From: Kalymmatonema hyalinum WJT4-NPBG1
Lineage (GTDB): Bacteria > Cyanobacteriota > Cyanobacteriia > Cyanobacteriales > Nostocaceae
Length of the DNA stretch: 64,000 nucleotides
NCBI GenBank assembly: GCA_019359075.1
Contig: JAHHIB010000015.1
Location: forward strand, 1-64,000
Reading direction: 5' to 3'
The notes beneath the pieces were generated by a model. The model did not search any database. It was given only the letters and a program-made list of their open reading frames with translations, and was not told the origin of the DNA. Shown here piece after piece: positions 25,600 through 34,855 of this stretch. Both the position numbers and the translations under genes were made by a program. The first letter of the stretch is position 1. Each line of letters begins with the position of its first letter.

Positions 25600-27036
25600 A
25601 TGTCTATTTTCGGTGTTTCGCCTGGAGATTCATCTTCGTTTACCGAGCAGTATCTCCAAGTAATTGAAGCTTGGCTGCGGAAGTTTTTGGATAAACAAAG
25701 GGAGCCAAATAACGTTAACAAAGATAATAATTTGCAAGTTGAGATTAGAGTGGATAATAAGCTTGTTTATGGGAGGGTTGATAACCAACTTGTTGCTTCC
25801 TTGACTCCAGATATTGTCAAACAGTTAGGACAAATTCAAAAGACATCTGTGGGTGACAAGGTTGATGGAGTGCAAAGTTCAACATTAAAAGTGGATGGAA
25901 AAGTTGTTTTGCAGTCTGAGGCTGATGGCAGTGTGGTAGTTAATCAATATTTTAATAAAGATTTGGAATTCGCAGGAGAGCCATTTTTGAACAGCGAAGA
26001 AAATTTTGATAACTCTAAGCTAGAAAAGTTAGTTGAGCAACTAGGAGAACAAGCTGAATTACCGATTAAAATTGTGCTTCCTCATCAAGTTTCACAGCAG
26101 ATTCAACAAGATCAAGAGTCAAATTTGATTCCTACCGAGGATAGCACAAATTCAGGTATTCAACGTGCAACTGAAGCAGTTGATGTATTGCCTGAAGGTG
26201 AATTAAAAGCGTATCTCATGGCTCAAATTTCTGAAATGCGACAGTTGCATCAACAACAGTTAGCTTTGCAACAGCGGCAATTTGAAGAGTTGATTCAACA
26301 AAGATTGCAAGAACCGAATAACCCAAGTTGGTGGCAATCATGTAGGGATGCTGTTAGTCAGATGTGGAGTGAATTTAGAGAGCAATTGCGTATTCGTGAA
26401 GCAGCAGCGGCACTTAAACAAGTATTTACCAGTTATACTGTTCCAGGCTCAAACGTTTATCATGCTGTCGGATATACTATTACTCGTTCTGGTAAATCTT
26501 ATGAGCTGCAAGATACAAATGGTCAATCTATCTTGCAATTTCAGGATACACCTTTTGGGGTGAAGCTGCTAAAAGATAGCCCAGTGGTTGATGAGCCTCA
26601 CAAAAAAGAATTAACTGCACTATGCGAGCAAGTTCGTTCAGGGGAACGTTTAAGAGGAGCATTTAGCCCTGTTGGCGCTAGAGAAAGCGAGGAGTTTTCC
26701 AGAGTTCAAAAAATCTCTCAAGCATTAAGTGATTATGCCAAAAGGCAAGGAAAAACTGTTAGTATTGATGGTCAATTTTCTTATAAATGGAAAGCTACTC
26801 CTGACGGGAGAGTATTGATAGCAGCAAAAGATGGGCGCGGCGCTTTGTTGGCGGTGGGTAAAGGCTTGCAACAATGCCGAATGAGCGAGCGGGATTTAGC
26901 GTATTTCGAGCAGATGTTACCCAAATTAGAAGCAGTTCAGCCATCGATTCAATCATCGCAAGAAACAAACAAAGCTAGTGCTATACCCCAATTGAGTGTT
27001 GTTCAAAGTAAAAACTCATCTCAATCGGAAAGATGA
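25600..27036 (+). CDS. Conjugation accessory protein with coiled-coil centre; paralogue of 46641-47993
   Basis: A 478-aa protein if ATG 25600 is used; AGGTGA lies at the right spacing in front of it, so I prefer it to GTG 25591. The N-terminus has a short beta motif (VEIRVDNKLVYGRVDNQLVA), the centre is Gln-rich coiled coil (MRQLHQQQLALQQRQFEELI), and the C-terminal half contains YHAVGYTITRSGKSYELQDT. The protein at 46641-47993 shares the N-terminal motif (INIQMGKNSVYEGVV) and the GYTIT motif in the same order. Function unknown; location next to the coupling protein gene suggests relaxosome or DNA-processing work. Confidence 0.65.
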   Translation: MSIFGVSPGDSSSFTEQYLQVIEAWLRKFLDKQREPNNVNKDNNLQVEIRVDNKLVYGRVDNQLVASLTPDIVKQLGQIQKTSVGDKVDGVQSSTLKVDGKVVLQSEADGSVVVNQYFNKDLEFAGEPFLNSEENFDNSKLEKLVEQLGEQAELPIKIVLPHQVSQQIQQDQESNLIPTEDSTNSGIQRATEAVDVLPEGELKAYLMAQISEMRQLHQQQLALQQRQFEELIQQRLQEPNNPSWWQSCRDAVSQMWSEFREQLRIREAAAALKQVFTSYTVPGSNVYHAVGYTITRSGKSYELQDTNGQSILQFQDTPFGVKLLKDSPVVDEPHKKELTALCEQVRSGERLRGAFSPVGARESEEFSRVQKISQALSDYAKRQGKTVSIDGQFSYKWKATPDGRVLIAAKDGRGALLAVGKGLQQCRMSERDLAYFEQMLPKLEAVQPSIQSSQETNKASAIPQLSVVQSKNSSQSER

Positions 27037-28664
27037 ATCATTTATCAAAATTGAACAAGCTGCTTGGCTCTGGGGAAGCAGTTATTTCTATTGTTGCCCC
27101 TGTGCGAGAACGTCAAAACGTTTTTAGGTTGTTGTACGATACATTGACTTCTCATTTAAGATTACCACTCTACTTGTGGAATTTAGGTGAACCTGAACAT
27201 TTTAAAAGGATTGAGTGTAGAGCGAGTGCCAGGGAACAAGTTATTCTACTGGATGATTTTGAAATAGGAGCAGCAGAAGAAGTTACTCCTGGTAGTTGTG
27301 CCCTTGCAGCTTTAAAATCTTTTCAAAACTCTGACACTAATGGTGTCTTCGTTTTAGAGAATCTACCTTCTTGTATACAGGAACGAGAGGGCGCAATTCT
27401 TAGACAGTTATTGATTAATATTTCTTCAGATTTTACGGCGCGAAAAACTTCTAAATTTCTAGTTCTACTGATTACTGATGAAGTTGAGTTACCTACAACT
27501 CTGAGTGGGTTAATTGAAAGTTTAGAATTGCCTTACCCTGATGTCAGTGAGATAGAAAATCTCATTTCCACATACTTGCCTACCTTAATTAATGCTGCGG
27601 TGAATGTTGATCAGGTGCAAAGTCTTGCAACCGCCGCAGCTGGATTACACACTGAGGATATCAAAGCAGGGTTGCGGCAGGCGGTATTGAACAGTGACGA
27701 TGTTTCTGGAAGTGATGTCTCCTGGGTGCGTTTTCTTCTTGATTACAAAATCAATCGGTTTCGTTCTTTCAATCTCAACTTTGTCCCAGAACCGAACGTG
27801 CATGACTTCGGGGGACTGGATAACCTCAGACGTTTTATTCAAGATGCCAAACGAGATTTCCAACCCGATGCACGCCCTGCAAATATCCCACTGCCAAAAG
27901 GATGCTTGCTTGTGGGACCACCAGGGACAGGTAAAACCTTGGCAGCTAACGTCTCGGCGCGGGAGTTGGGATTTCCCCTTGTTAGTATTGATACAGGTGC
28001 AGTCGTTGCTGGTGGTACGGTGTACCTGAAGCGCCTCTTAAGCAGGGTAGAAGCTTGCGCTCCTGTGGTGCTTTACTTTGACGAATTGGATAAGCTTTTT
28101 ATAGCAGCAGGCGTTTCAGGGGAAGATAGCGGTAGCAGGCAGATTCTGGGAATCCTGCTTACTTGGTTGCAAGATAAGCGCAGCAGTGTGTTTGTCGTCG
28201 CCACCCTTAACAGGTTAGATGTACTACCACCTGAACTGACCAGAGTGGGAAGATTTGACGAAATCTTTTATGTGGGTTTTCCCAATGCTTTTGAGCGCAA
28301 GCAGATTATTTCCCTTCATGCAGCACGATTTGACGAGCGTTACAGAGATGGTGGTGATCGCCTCACTCAACAAGAGTGGAAGATTCTTCTCAATAAAACA
28401 GTGAATTGCACTGGTGCAGAGTTGGCGCGGATGGTGGAGAAAGCAGCGCGATCACTTTTCCATTCAGGTAAACCGATGACGATAGATTTACCCATATTGT
28501 TGCAACAGCGAGAAGCAATCGTTCCTTTGTACGTGCGAGATACTGACCGGATATTAGCAATTGAAAATCGCGCACGGGGATTTGCACAACCAGCCAGTTC
28601 TCCCGATTGTAGCGAGTATGCTCCACCAATTAGAAGTTATTGGGGTGAAGACATCGGTACATAG
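27033..28664 (+). CDS. Ycf46-like AAA+ ATPase in the conjugation operon
   Basis: A 543-aa protein. The N-terminal ~240 residues resemble a degenerate AAA module lacking a P-loop. The C-terminal AAA+ domain has Walker A LLVGPPGTGKT at about residues 291-301, Walker B VVLYFDELDK at about 343-352, and sensor/arginine-finger regions (VVATLNRLDVLPPELTRVGR, FDEIFYVGFP). This two-part layout fits the Ycf46 family of cyanobacteria and plastids. Start overlaps the stop of the upstream gene (ATGA). An AAA remodeler at the end of a T4SS operon is unusual; it may disassemble or activate relaxosome or channel proteins. Confidence 0.75.
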   Translation: MNHLSKLNKLLGSGEAVISIVAPVRERQNVFRLLYDTLTSHLRLPLYLWNLGEPEHFKRIECRASAREQVILLDDFEIGAAEEVTPGSCALAALKSFQNSDTNGVFVLENLPSCIQEREGAILRQLLINISSDFTARKTSKFLVLLITDEVELPTTLSGLIESLELPYPDVSEIENLISTYLPTLINAAVNVDQVQSLATAAAGLHTEDIKAGLRQAVLNSDDVSGSDVSWVRFLLDYKINRFRSFNLNFVPEPNVHDFGGLDNLRRFIQDAKRDFQPDARPANIPLPKGCLLVGPPGTGKTLAANVSARELGFPLVSIDTGAVVAGGTVYLKRLLSRVEACAPVVLYFDELDKLFIAAGVSGEDSGSRQILGILLTWLQDKRSSVFVVATLNRLDVLPPELTRVGRFDEIFYVGFPNAFERKQIISLHAARFDERYRDGGDRLTQQEWKILLNKTVNCTGAELARMVEKAARSLFHSGKPMTIDLPILLQQREAIVPLYVRDTDRILAIENRARGFAQPASSPDCSEYAPPIRSYWGEDIGT

Positions 28665-28796
28665 CTTTTGCTGGCTGTTAGGGTTACCGTGCCAAAACAA
28701 ACGCGAATTTTGTATTTTAATGCTGAAAGTTTCTTTTGGTAAGATTTGCGGTAGTGCATCCGACTTTTGTCTACATTGAGGTTACTTACTATTCAC

Positions 28797-31700
28797 TTAC
28801 TTAAGCAAAGTATTAGGCTTAGGGTTGTGGAAAGGCTCCTGTTGAGGAGATTTGCTTGTTGGAGCATTGATGATAGCTGTTATTACATAAACTATAACAA
28901 CACCTATAAGGGGTGCAATTATATACTGTATCCACCACTTAAGTCCTAAACTTTTTTTATTTTGAGCATTTGTCACTTCTGTTCTATTCTGATTGGAATG
29001 ACTTAGAGGTGTGTCACTTAAATTAGTATCATTTGAATCAGTTTTGGGGATTTCAGCACTAGGCTTGTCGGCTAGTGGGGAATACTTGAAGCGTCCCTCA
29101 GGATCAGCATAGAGTGCATATGCCAGCCAAGTTGAGTTGTAGGGTGCAAGCTGGCGGATTTCTTCTCGCGCCTGGCGAAATGCCTCAGCAATAGTCTGGT
29201 TTTCCTTTAACAATCCTGTATAAAAGCGCCGAGCAAACTGCAGCGCCAGCCCATCATTTACTTCCCACATAGCACCTACAAATGCCCCTACACGGGCTTC
29301 AACCAGTCGCTCTGCCCAACCGCCCAAACCAGTGAAGCTGAACCCTGTTCTTGCACCATGACAGGCATTAATAAACAGTAGCGGTCTTGGTCGTCGTCCG
29401 CCAAATCTGACTCGAATGTCAGAAGGACGCAGAGAGCTACCCGACAACATGATAGCCGAGTTATCAGGCGTAGTAGCATCGAACATACCGTGGCAAGCAA
29501 AGTGTAACATCGAAAACTCACCTTTTTCCAGCCATTGCAAAACTTCCATGCAATCACTGAACGGTTCTAGTGATACGATCTGGGGATGCAAATCGCTCAG
29601 ATGCTTAATGAACGAAACCTCTTCCTGCACTGAGCGCAAGTTGACGTGAATAGGTGCTACTGGTCTTGCAGCACCCACTAACAGCTCATCTGCTGTACCT
29701 GGACCCGATAACCAACGAGATATAGCGAATTGCTGACACCAAAATGGGTCGTCTTCTCGTTCATCATTATCGTTATAACGATATGGTTTCATTAGCTCCC
29801 ACGGTACCCACGGTTCATCTGAGGTTATAAGAATTGTTTTAACTAGCGATTTGAAGCGCCAATACTCTTGTTTTAACTTGTCAGGAATTAGCTCATCCCA
29901 CAGTTCGTTACCTAAACTTGCCATCCGACGCTCAGCAAGGTCTTTTTCTGCTTGTTTCATTGGAGCTGCTAGACGGCTCATCTCTTGGTAGACTAGCTGC
30001 TGCATTTGTTCCAATGGTGAACCCTTCAATGTTACTTGTCCAAATTTAGCCTGGTGATACCCTACCGTCTCCAATGTAGAATGCAGTGTAAAGTACAAGA
30101 TACGACCATCGTGCTGATCTAGCTCTATGCACAGTTCTAAATCAGGTGGAGGAACAGTAGCCTTTGTTTTCAACTCAATGCTTGGGGGCGTTTTGGGCTG
30201 GGGCACATCTATGTTTGCCAGCTTCTCCATCACCATCAGGTTATGTCGTGCTGTGCCAATTCGCCGTCCGTGCTGATAGAAATCTATCCGGATCTGCTCT
30301 TCACCTAAACAGCGAGGAATAAGTATAAATCGCTCTTCAGAGTCATCGTTGCGCTCAACTTGTAAGACCTTGGTATTGCCGTCTACAATGTCAAAGTTAC
30401 GACCACGTAATACTACTTCTACCTCTGGCAGTTGCTCCAGTATACCTGTGTCCTTCACTTCAATAGCTTCGGCTCCTGGTTCAAGAGGTTTAATTAGAAG
30501 TTGGACAAACAGGCTGAATTTTTGGTTGACTATGACGTGGTTTGGACAGTCTATATTGGGATAACGTAGAAGCTGTGGTAATTGGGTAATAGATTTCCGC
30601 TCAACACGCTCAAAGCTTTGCTCTTGCTCTGCACCAAAAAATATAGGAGGATTAGCGTGTTCTAATTTAAGCGCAACGAATTGGAAGACTTCTGCCACGA
30701 CAACAATACCGCCTAGTATAGCCAGCACTGGTGTCAGCGTGCGTAGCTCCTCAAGCGATTCTTTGATATTGAATTCTTGTACCCATAGTTGCTCCTCGTT
30801 AACAGGAATATGCCTCGCCTCTAGTCTCGCCTTTAGTAGATCGAGTATCTCTTGCCAAAGACGGTTACGAGTAGTAGGAGGAAGTTCAGCTAACCAAGGT
30901 ATCAGTGATTCTAGCGCCTTTTCTCGCAAATCTGTTGACTTAATTTGCAGAGCCAGGTCGAGTGCCTCCTCTACTTGACCAGATTCAGCAAGTTTAGGTA
31001 CGAGTATTGCTTGAGCATCTGCTTGTCCATCTCCAGGTGCAAATCCCTGTGCTGCTGCTAACGCTTCTTCCAGCCGTCCCAACTCTGCCAGCCCCTGTAC
31101 TACAGCTAGCAAAGCTTCTTTTCGCCAATAGTTAAGACTTTGAGCTGTAGTCAAAGCCTTTTTTACGCGACTAAACTTAACCAACCAAGGAACTAGGTAA
31201 ATCCAAGCTTTAGCCTGTCGAAGCTCAGCTTTTATCTTCCGCGCTGTCGAAAGAGCTATCTCAAACACTTCTCCCTTTTCTGGATTCGGCAAGTATGGAA
31301 GCAGATTTGTTAATGCTTTAACTCGCCAACTTTCAATTTCGATACTCTGCGCCAAAATTAGCGCTTCCTTTAGTTGTCCCAATTCAGCTAGCCGAGAAGC
31401 CAGTAACGCTTGCGCTTTACCTTGTCGATCCTTATCCTTGACTTTCTTGGCTGCTACTAGTGTTTTTTCTAACAAATACTGGGGCAAATAAGGGATTAAT
31501 CCTACTAATGCATCGTTTTGCCAACTTTCAGTCTTAATGTTAAGCCCTACAGTTAACGCTTTATTTAACAATTGTTCTGGCAAGTAAGGAGCCAAAACCA
31601 AAAGTGCCCTTACCCGTTGCTCCTCTGTTTTAATATTGCACGCTAAAGAAAAGGCTTCTTCTAACAAATGTGGCGGCAAGTGAGCAGCCAGCACTGCGAT

Positions 31701-32183
31701 CGCTTCTGTTTGCCAAGTATCAGACTTGATCTTCCTTGCCACAGCCAGCCCTTCAGATAACTGACCTAAGTTAGCTAGCCGAGAAACTACTGCTGCTAGC
31801 GCTTTAACTTGCCAATCATTAGATTTAATCTCATCTATTACGACCAACGCTTTCTCTAGTTGACCTAACTCAGTTAATCGAGCAACCAGTGCTGCCAGCG
31901 CCACTCCTTGCCCAATTGCTACTTCCATTTTGCGTGCTATTACCAGTGCTTTTTCAAGCAGTTCTTCTGATAAGTAAGGTGCTAGTGCAGCAATTGCCTT
32001 ATCACGCTTATCTCGAGCTTTAATTTTCCGTACAATGAACAGTGCTTCTTCTAAAAGTGTCTGTGGCAAGTAAGGTGCCAGTAATGCTAGTACCTGTGCC
32101 CGCCAGTACTCCGCTTGAATCTGCTGTATCGCTCTCAGTGCTGCCTCTAGTAACAGCTCTGGTGTTTCATCTTTCTCTGTCAT
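28797..32183 (-). CDS. CHAT-domain protease with N-terminal helical repeats and C-terminal membrane anchor
   Basis: A 1128-aa protein. Residues ~1-430 are about a dozen 33-38-residue helical repeats of the form LxxLGQLxxALxxAxxI, like those of the STAND protein at 57174. A hydrophobic stretch lies at about 480-503. A beta-rich middle region precedes a CHAT (caspase-like) domain near 680-1020, with candidate catalytic His in MLHFACHG (about 890) and Cys in LLFINACHGARTG (about 939). A membrane helix at about 1079-1103 (YIIAPLIGVVIVYVITAII) suggests membrane anchoring. A Trypco1-type small protein is encoded 142 bp upstream on the same strand. CHAT proteases in bacteria often act in conflict and cell-death systems; that role is inferred here. 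Confidence 0.85.
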   Translation of the reverse strand: MTEKDETPELLLEAALRAIQQIQAEYWRAQVLALLAPYLPQTLLEEALFIVRKIKARDKRDKAIAALAPYLSEELLEKALVIARKMEVAIGQGVALAALVARLTELGQLEKALVVIDEIKSNDWQVKALAAVVSRLANLGQLSEGLAVARKIKSDTWQTEAIAVLAAHLPPHLLEEAFSLACNIKTEEQRVRALLVLAPYLPEQLLNKALTVGLNIKTESWQNDALVGLIPYLPQYLLEKTLVAAKKVKDKDRQGKAQALLASRLAELGQLKEALILAQSIEIESWRVKALTNLLPYLPNPEKGEVFEIALSTARKIKAELRQAKAWIYLVPWLVKFSRVKKALTTAQSLNYWRKEALLAVVQGLAELGRLEEALAAAQGFAPGDGQADAQAILVPKLAESGQVEEALDLALQIKSTDLREKALESLIPWLAELPPTTRNRLWQEILDLLKARLEARHIPVNEEQLWVQEFNIKESLEELRTLTPVLAILGGIVVVAEVFQFVALKLEHANPPIFFGAEQEQSFERVERKSITQLPQLLRYPNIDCPNHVIVNQKFSLFVQLLIKPLEPGAEAIEVKDTGILEQLPEVEVVLRGRNFDIVDGNTKVLQVERNDDSEERFILIPRCLGEEQIRIDFYQHGRRIGTARHNLMVMEKLANIDVPQPKTPPSIELKTKATVPPPDLELCIELDQHDGRILYFTLHSTLETVGYHQAKFGQVTLKGSPLEQMQQLVYQEMSRLAAPMKQAEKDLAERRMASLGNELWDELIPDKLKQEYWRFKSLVKTILITSDEPWVPWELMKPYRYNDNDEREDDPFWCQQFAISRWLSGPGTADELLVGAARPVAPIHVNLRSVQEEVSFIKHLSDLHPQIVSLEPFSDCMEVLQWLEKGEFSMLHFACHGMFDATTPDNSAIMLSGSSLRPSDIRVRFGGRRPRPLLFINACHGARTGFSFTGLGGWAERLVEARVGAFVGAMWEVNDGLALQFARRFYTGLLKENQTIAEAFRQAREEIRQLAPYNSTWLAYALYADPEGRFKYSPLADKPSAEIPKTDSNDTNLSDTPLSHSNQNRTEVTNAQNKKSLGLKWWIQYIIAPLIGVVIVYVITAIINAPTSKSPQQEPFHNPKPNTLLK

Positions 32184-32325
32184 GGTAAACCTCTACCATG
32201 CTTTGTAAGCAACTAAGTAGGTAGACACAAATTAACACACTTATAAAGCCGTGGTTAGTAACGTTTAATTATGTTCACCTACCTAGATAAAATTATTGTT
32301 CTGTACAACTTAATCTTTTGTCATC

Positions 32326-32670
32326 TCATCCTAACTCTGCCCGTTTGAACTTAAGTGTTATTGCCCCTTTGCCACTAGCTTTGGCGCTGCTCCCGATTAA
32401 ACTTACCTTCCCCTCACCGTTGATTTCTACCGATAGCACAATTTCATCCAGCCGCATTCCTGGTTTTTTGTCAGCTTCCTGCTCAGCACGGTTGAATAAG
32501 CGATGTACTACGTGCAGAAAACGAGCCATTTCCTGCTCTAACTTATTGACACTAATCTCTACTTTCTGCCTTGTAGCATCTTCATCCTCCGGAGCTTCCC
32601 AACTCCTTGTCTGTGTTGTAGGTATTAGAGGAATATCATCGGTAATAATCGAGATAGTTTCTTCTTGCAT
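32326..32670 (-). CDS. Trypco1 (CU044_2847-type) small protein, partner of the CHAT protease
   Basis: A 114-aa protein. The C-terminal half (IVLSVEINGEGKVSLIGSSA followed by KASGKGAITLKFKR) matches the pattern of the trypsin-co-occurring domain 1 family, small beta-rich proteins found beside proteases and STAND or CHAT proteins in conflict systems. The N-terminal half includes a charged helix (KLEQEMARFLHVVHRLFNRA). It lies upstream of the CHAT gene on the same strand, 142 bp apart. I infer that it is a regulator, adaptor or substrate of the protease. Family assignment is by eye. Confidence 0.7.
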   Translation of the reverse strand: MQEETISIITDDIPLIPTTQTRSWEAPEDEDATRQKVEISVNKLEQEMARFLHVVHRLFNRAEQEADKKPGMRLDEIVLSVEINGEGKVSLIGSSAKASGKGAITLKFKRAELG

Positions 32671-32821
32671 AAAACTTTAAGGCACCAAACGTCTTACTTA
32701 AGTGATTACAACCTATAGACTTAGTTTTCCGAATGAAAGTTCTGTTCGACACACTATCATTAGGAGGAACTGGTGAGGTGATTGCCCAATAGGCACTGCG
32801 CTCTGCACGCTCGCCTAACCG

Positions 32822-33049
32822 CTACTTAATTGGGGAAGATAATTTTCCGGACATAGTTTCTACCCGTTCTGACCAAGCACCAGCAATTTGAGCAACATTC
32901 ATTCTTGTGGTAGCATCAGACCAAATTTTGTCCCAGTTAAATTTCCACCTAGATAAAGTGCGCCCTAAATCCACCAACTCTGCAGCGGTGTCAATATCCA
33001 TTTCTGGGGCTGTCCATTCGATAAAATACTGACTTTCTCTAATAGACAT
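32822..33049 (-). CDS. Hypothetical small protein (75 aa)
   Basis: No family is recognised. It starts MSIRESQYFIEWTAPEMDID and is rich in Trp (five), with a mixed helical pattern after residue 20. It lies upstream of the Trypco1 and CHAT genes on the same strand and may belong to the same transcript, 152 bp before the Trypco1 gene. Could be a fragment. Confidence 0.4.
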   Translation of the reverse strand: MSIRESQYFIEWTAPEMDIDTAAELVDLGRTLSRWKFNWDKIWSDATTRMNVAQIAGAWSERVETMSGKLSSPIK

Positions 33050-33260
33050 CTCCGAAAACAGGCAAAGCCAGTTGTAAACTAACTTTAAGTAGGCGATCGC
33101 GTGATTGTAAGAGAACGCCAGTTTAACGTCAGAATAATATTTTGAGATGTATTTTATTAAGAACAGGACAAAATATAGATTTCTGCGTACCTAATTTCAG
33201 TACCGTTAAACAGATAATTCTAAACTTATAACACTACTCTTCCAATTCTTAACCTTACTA

Positions 33261-34383
33261 TAGCAATCCTAAATCATTTGTGAGAGAATACTGAAAAAAG
33301 TATAAAGTAGTATTTGCAACTAAAGTGCCAGGTGTAGCAATGTGGATGCGATCGCTAACAGAGTTTATCGAAAACAGCCAAGACAAGCGTGAAGTCAAAC
33401 GAGCCGTCGCGGTCAAAATGTTGCTTTCAGGATATAAACATGAGGCGATTATGCCGATACTGGGAGTTTCATCTGGTTTCATCAGTAAGTGGAAAAAAGC
33501 GTTTTTTCAAAATGGAATTGAGGGTTTAAAACTGGCGCACAAAGGAAGTAAAGGATTTCTAAATTTGCAGCAACGTTCAGAACTCATCGAGTGGCTGAAA
33601 ACAAAGGATAGATGGACTTTAAACGAGCTAGAGTACCAGATTGCGTCTAAGTATGGGGTCGTGTTCGAGTCGAAACAAAGCTATTATGATTTCTTTAATG
33701 AAGCACGTATAAGTTGGAAGAAAACTCAAGCTGATAACCCAAAGCACGACCCAGAATTAGTTGCATCAAAAAAAAAGAAATTTGTACACTCTTGGAAGCA
33801 CGACGAGACGAAATTGAGTCTGGAGAGTTAGCCGTATTCATGGTCGATGAGTGTCATTTGTTATGGGGGGATGTATGCGGTTATGTTTGGGGTAAAACAA
33901 GTGAAAGGGTATCAGTTCCAGTTGTAAATACTCGTTGCAAGCAAACCTCTGCATGGCGGACTAGACTATAAAACGAAGGAGTTTTTAACCTACACAGCAA
34001 AGACTGCAAACTCTGAAAGTACGATTAGTTTCTTAGAATACCTTCAGCTCCCTTCGCCCTGGAAGAAAACTTTTAGTTATTTGGGATGGTGCGAGCTACC
34101 ACCGTTCTGGTGCAATTAAAGATTATTTAGACTCGTTAAATAGTGAGAAAGAAAAAGAACAATGGTTGATAACTTGCGAGCGCTTCGCTCCAAATGCTCC
34201 ACAACAGAATCCTGTGGAAGACATCTGGTTGCAAGCGAAAAGATTAATTAGAGAGTTTTATTTTTTCTGCCATTCTTTCTCTGTCATCAAAGGGTTATTT
34301 GAATTATCAATACATTGTCAAATTTTTGACTTTCCTAAGCTCCATGAATATGGTGTTTTCTCATGAATCATTTAGGATTGCTA
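33261..34383 (+). mobile_element. IS630-family element, defective
   Basis: Inverted terminal repeats TAGCAATCCTAAAT at 33261-33274 and its complement at 34370-34383 are flanked by TA on both sides (33259-33260, 34384-34385), the target duplication expected of IS630/Tc1-mariner elements. Length 1123 bp. It contains one transposase gene with a canonical frameshift signal and two further disruptions. Confidence 0.88.
33340..34366 (+). pseudogene. IS630-family transposase, disrupted
   Basis: ORF 1 (from ATG 33340) carries the paired HTH (AIMPILGVSSGFISKWKKAF). At 33768-33777 nine A followed by G contain the slippery heptamer A-AAA-AAG in the right phase for a -1 shift into ORF 2 (EICTLLEARRDEIESGELAV, FMVDECHLLWGD with catalytic Asp). 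This shift may be programmed, as in other IS630 elements. Two later breaks, near 33955 and 34050, are not of that type; the second Asp (LVIWDGASYH) and the Glu (NPVEDIW) are in yet another frame. The gene is therefore probably dead. Confidence 0.85.
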
Positions 34384-34385
34384 TA

Positions 34386-34635
34386 GCAATTGAAACGTAG
34401 TTAAATGCCTCAGATAAATTAAAGTTAATATTATTTGCTCTTCTTGTGAAAGCTTCACTTTACGACCTCCACCTCCCTTTATAATTCTAATTTTTTGCTT
34501 CTCGGCTTCTGCCAACTTTTGATTATGTATAATGACTGCGTTTTGAATTAGGTGCTGTAATTGGTCATATTTGAGACCTACTAAGCGCTGTACTTCCTCT
34601 GGATTTTTCTCAATATATCCTGGTATGTTTGCCAT
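34386..34635 (-). pseudogene. N-terminal fragment of another transposase, cut by the IS630 element
   Basis: The fragment MANIPGYIEKNPEEVQRLVG ... LTLIYLRHLTTFQLL resembles the N-terminal region of IS5-type transposases with DDE_Tnp_4-like domains (RKVKLSQEEQIILTLIYLRH). It runs into the right end of the IS630 element and stops. The missing remainder is not visible on the other side of the element, so a deletion accompanied or followed the insertion. Confidence 0.65.
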
Positions 34636-34668
34636 TTTTGTGTAGTAAAAAGCTCATTTAATATTCTT

Positions 34669-34842
34669 TTACCACAAAAAACATATATTTCGGAGATGTC
34701 TAATAAGGTTGATGACTAAATTATAATCTGTCGAATCAATAGAAAATGACTGAATTCTGGCAAGGTGAGTTGCTAAAGTCCTTAAGCGAGTAGGGATATC
34801 ATCTTGCACAAAGTGCGTTTGCTGTACACTCCAGTTTGTCAT
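34669..34842 (-). CDS. Hypothetical 57-aa protein downstream of the RarA remnant
   Basis: A short frame MTNWSVQQTHFVQDDIPTRL ... NLVINLIRHLRNICFLW, 13 bp after the RarA-remnant stop on the same strand, with AGAGGAG about 8 bp before the ATG. The sequence looks protein-like (regular amphipathic helices). Its small size makes it uncertain. No family recognised. Confidence 0.4.
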   Translation of the reverse strand: MTNWSVQQTHFVQDDIPTRLRTLATHLARIQSFSIDSTDYNLVINLIRHLRNICFLW

Positions 34843-34855
34843 ACTCCTCTAATTG

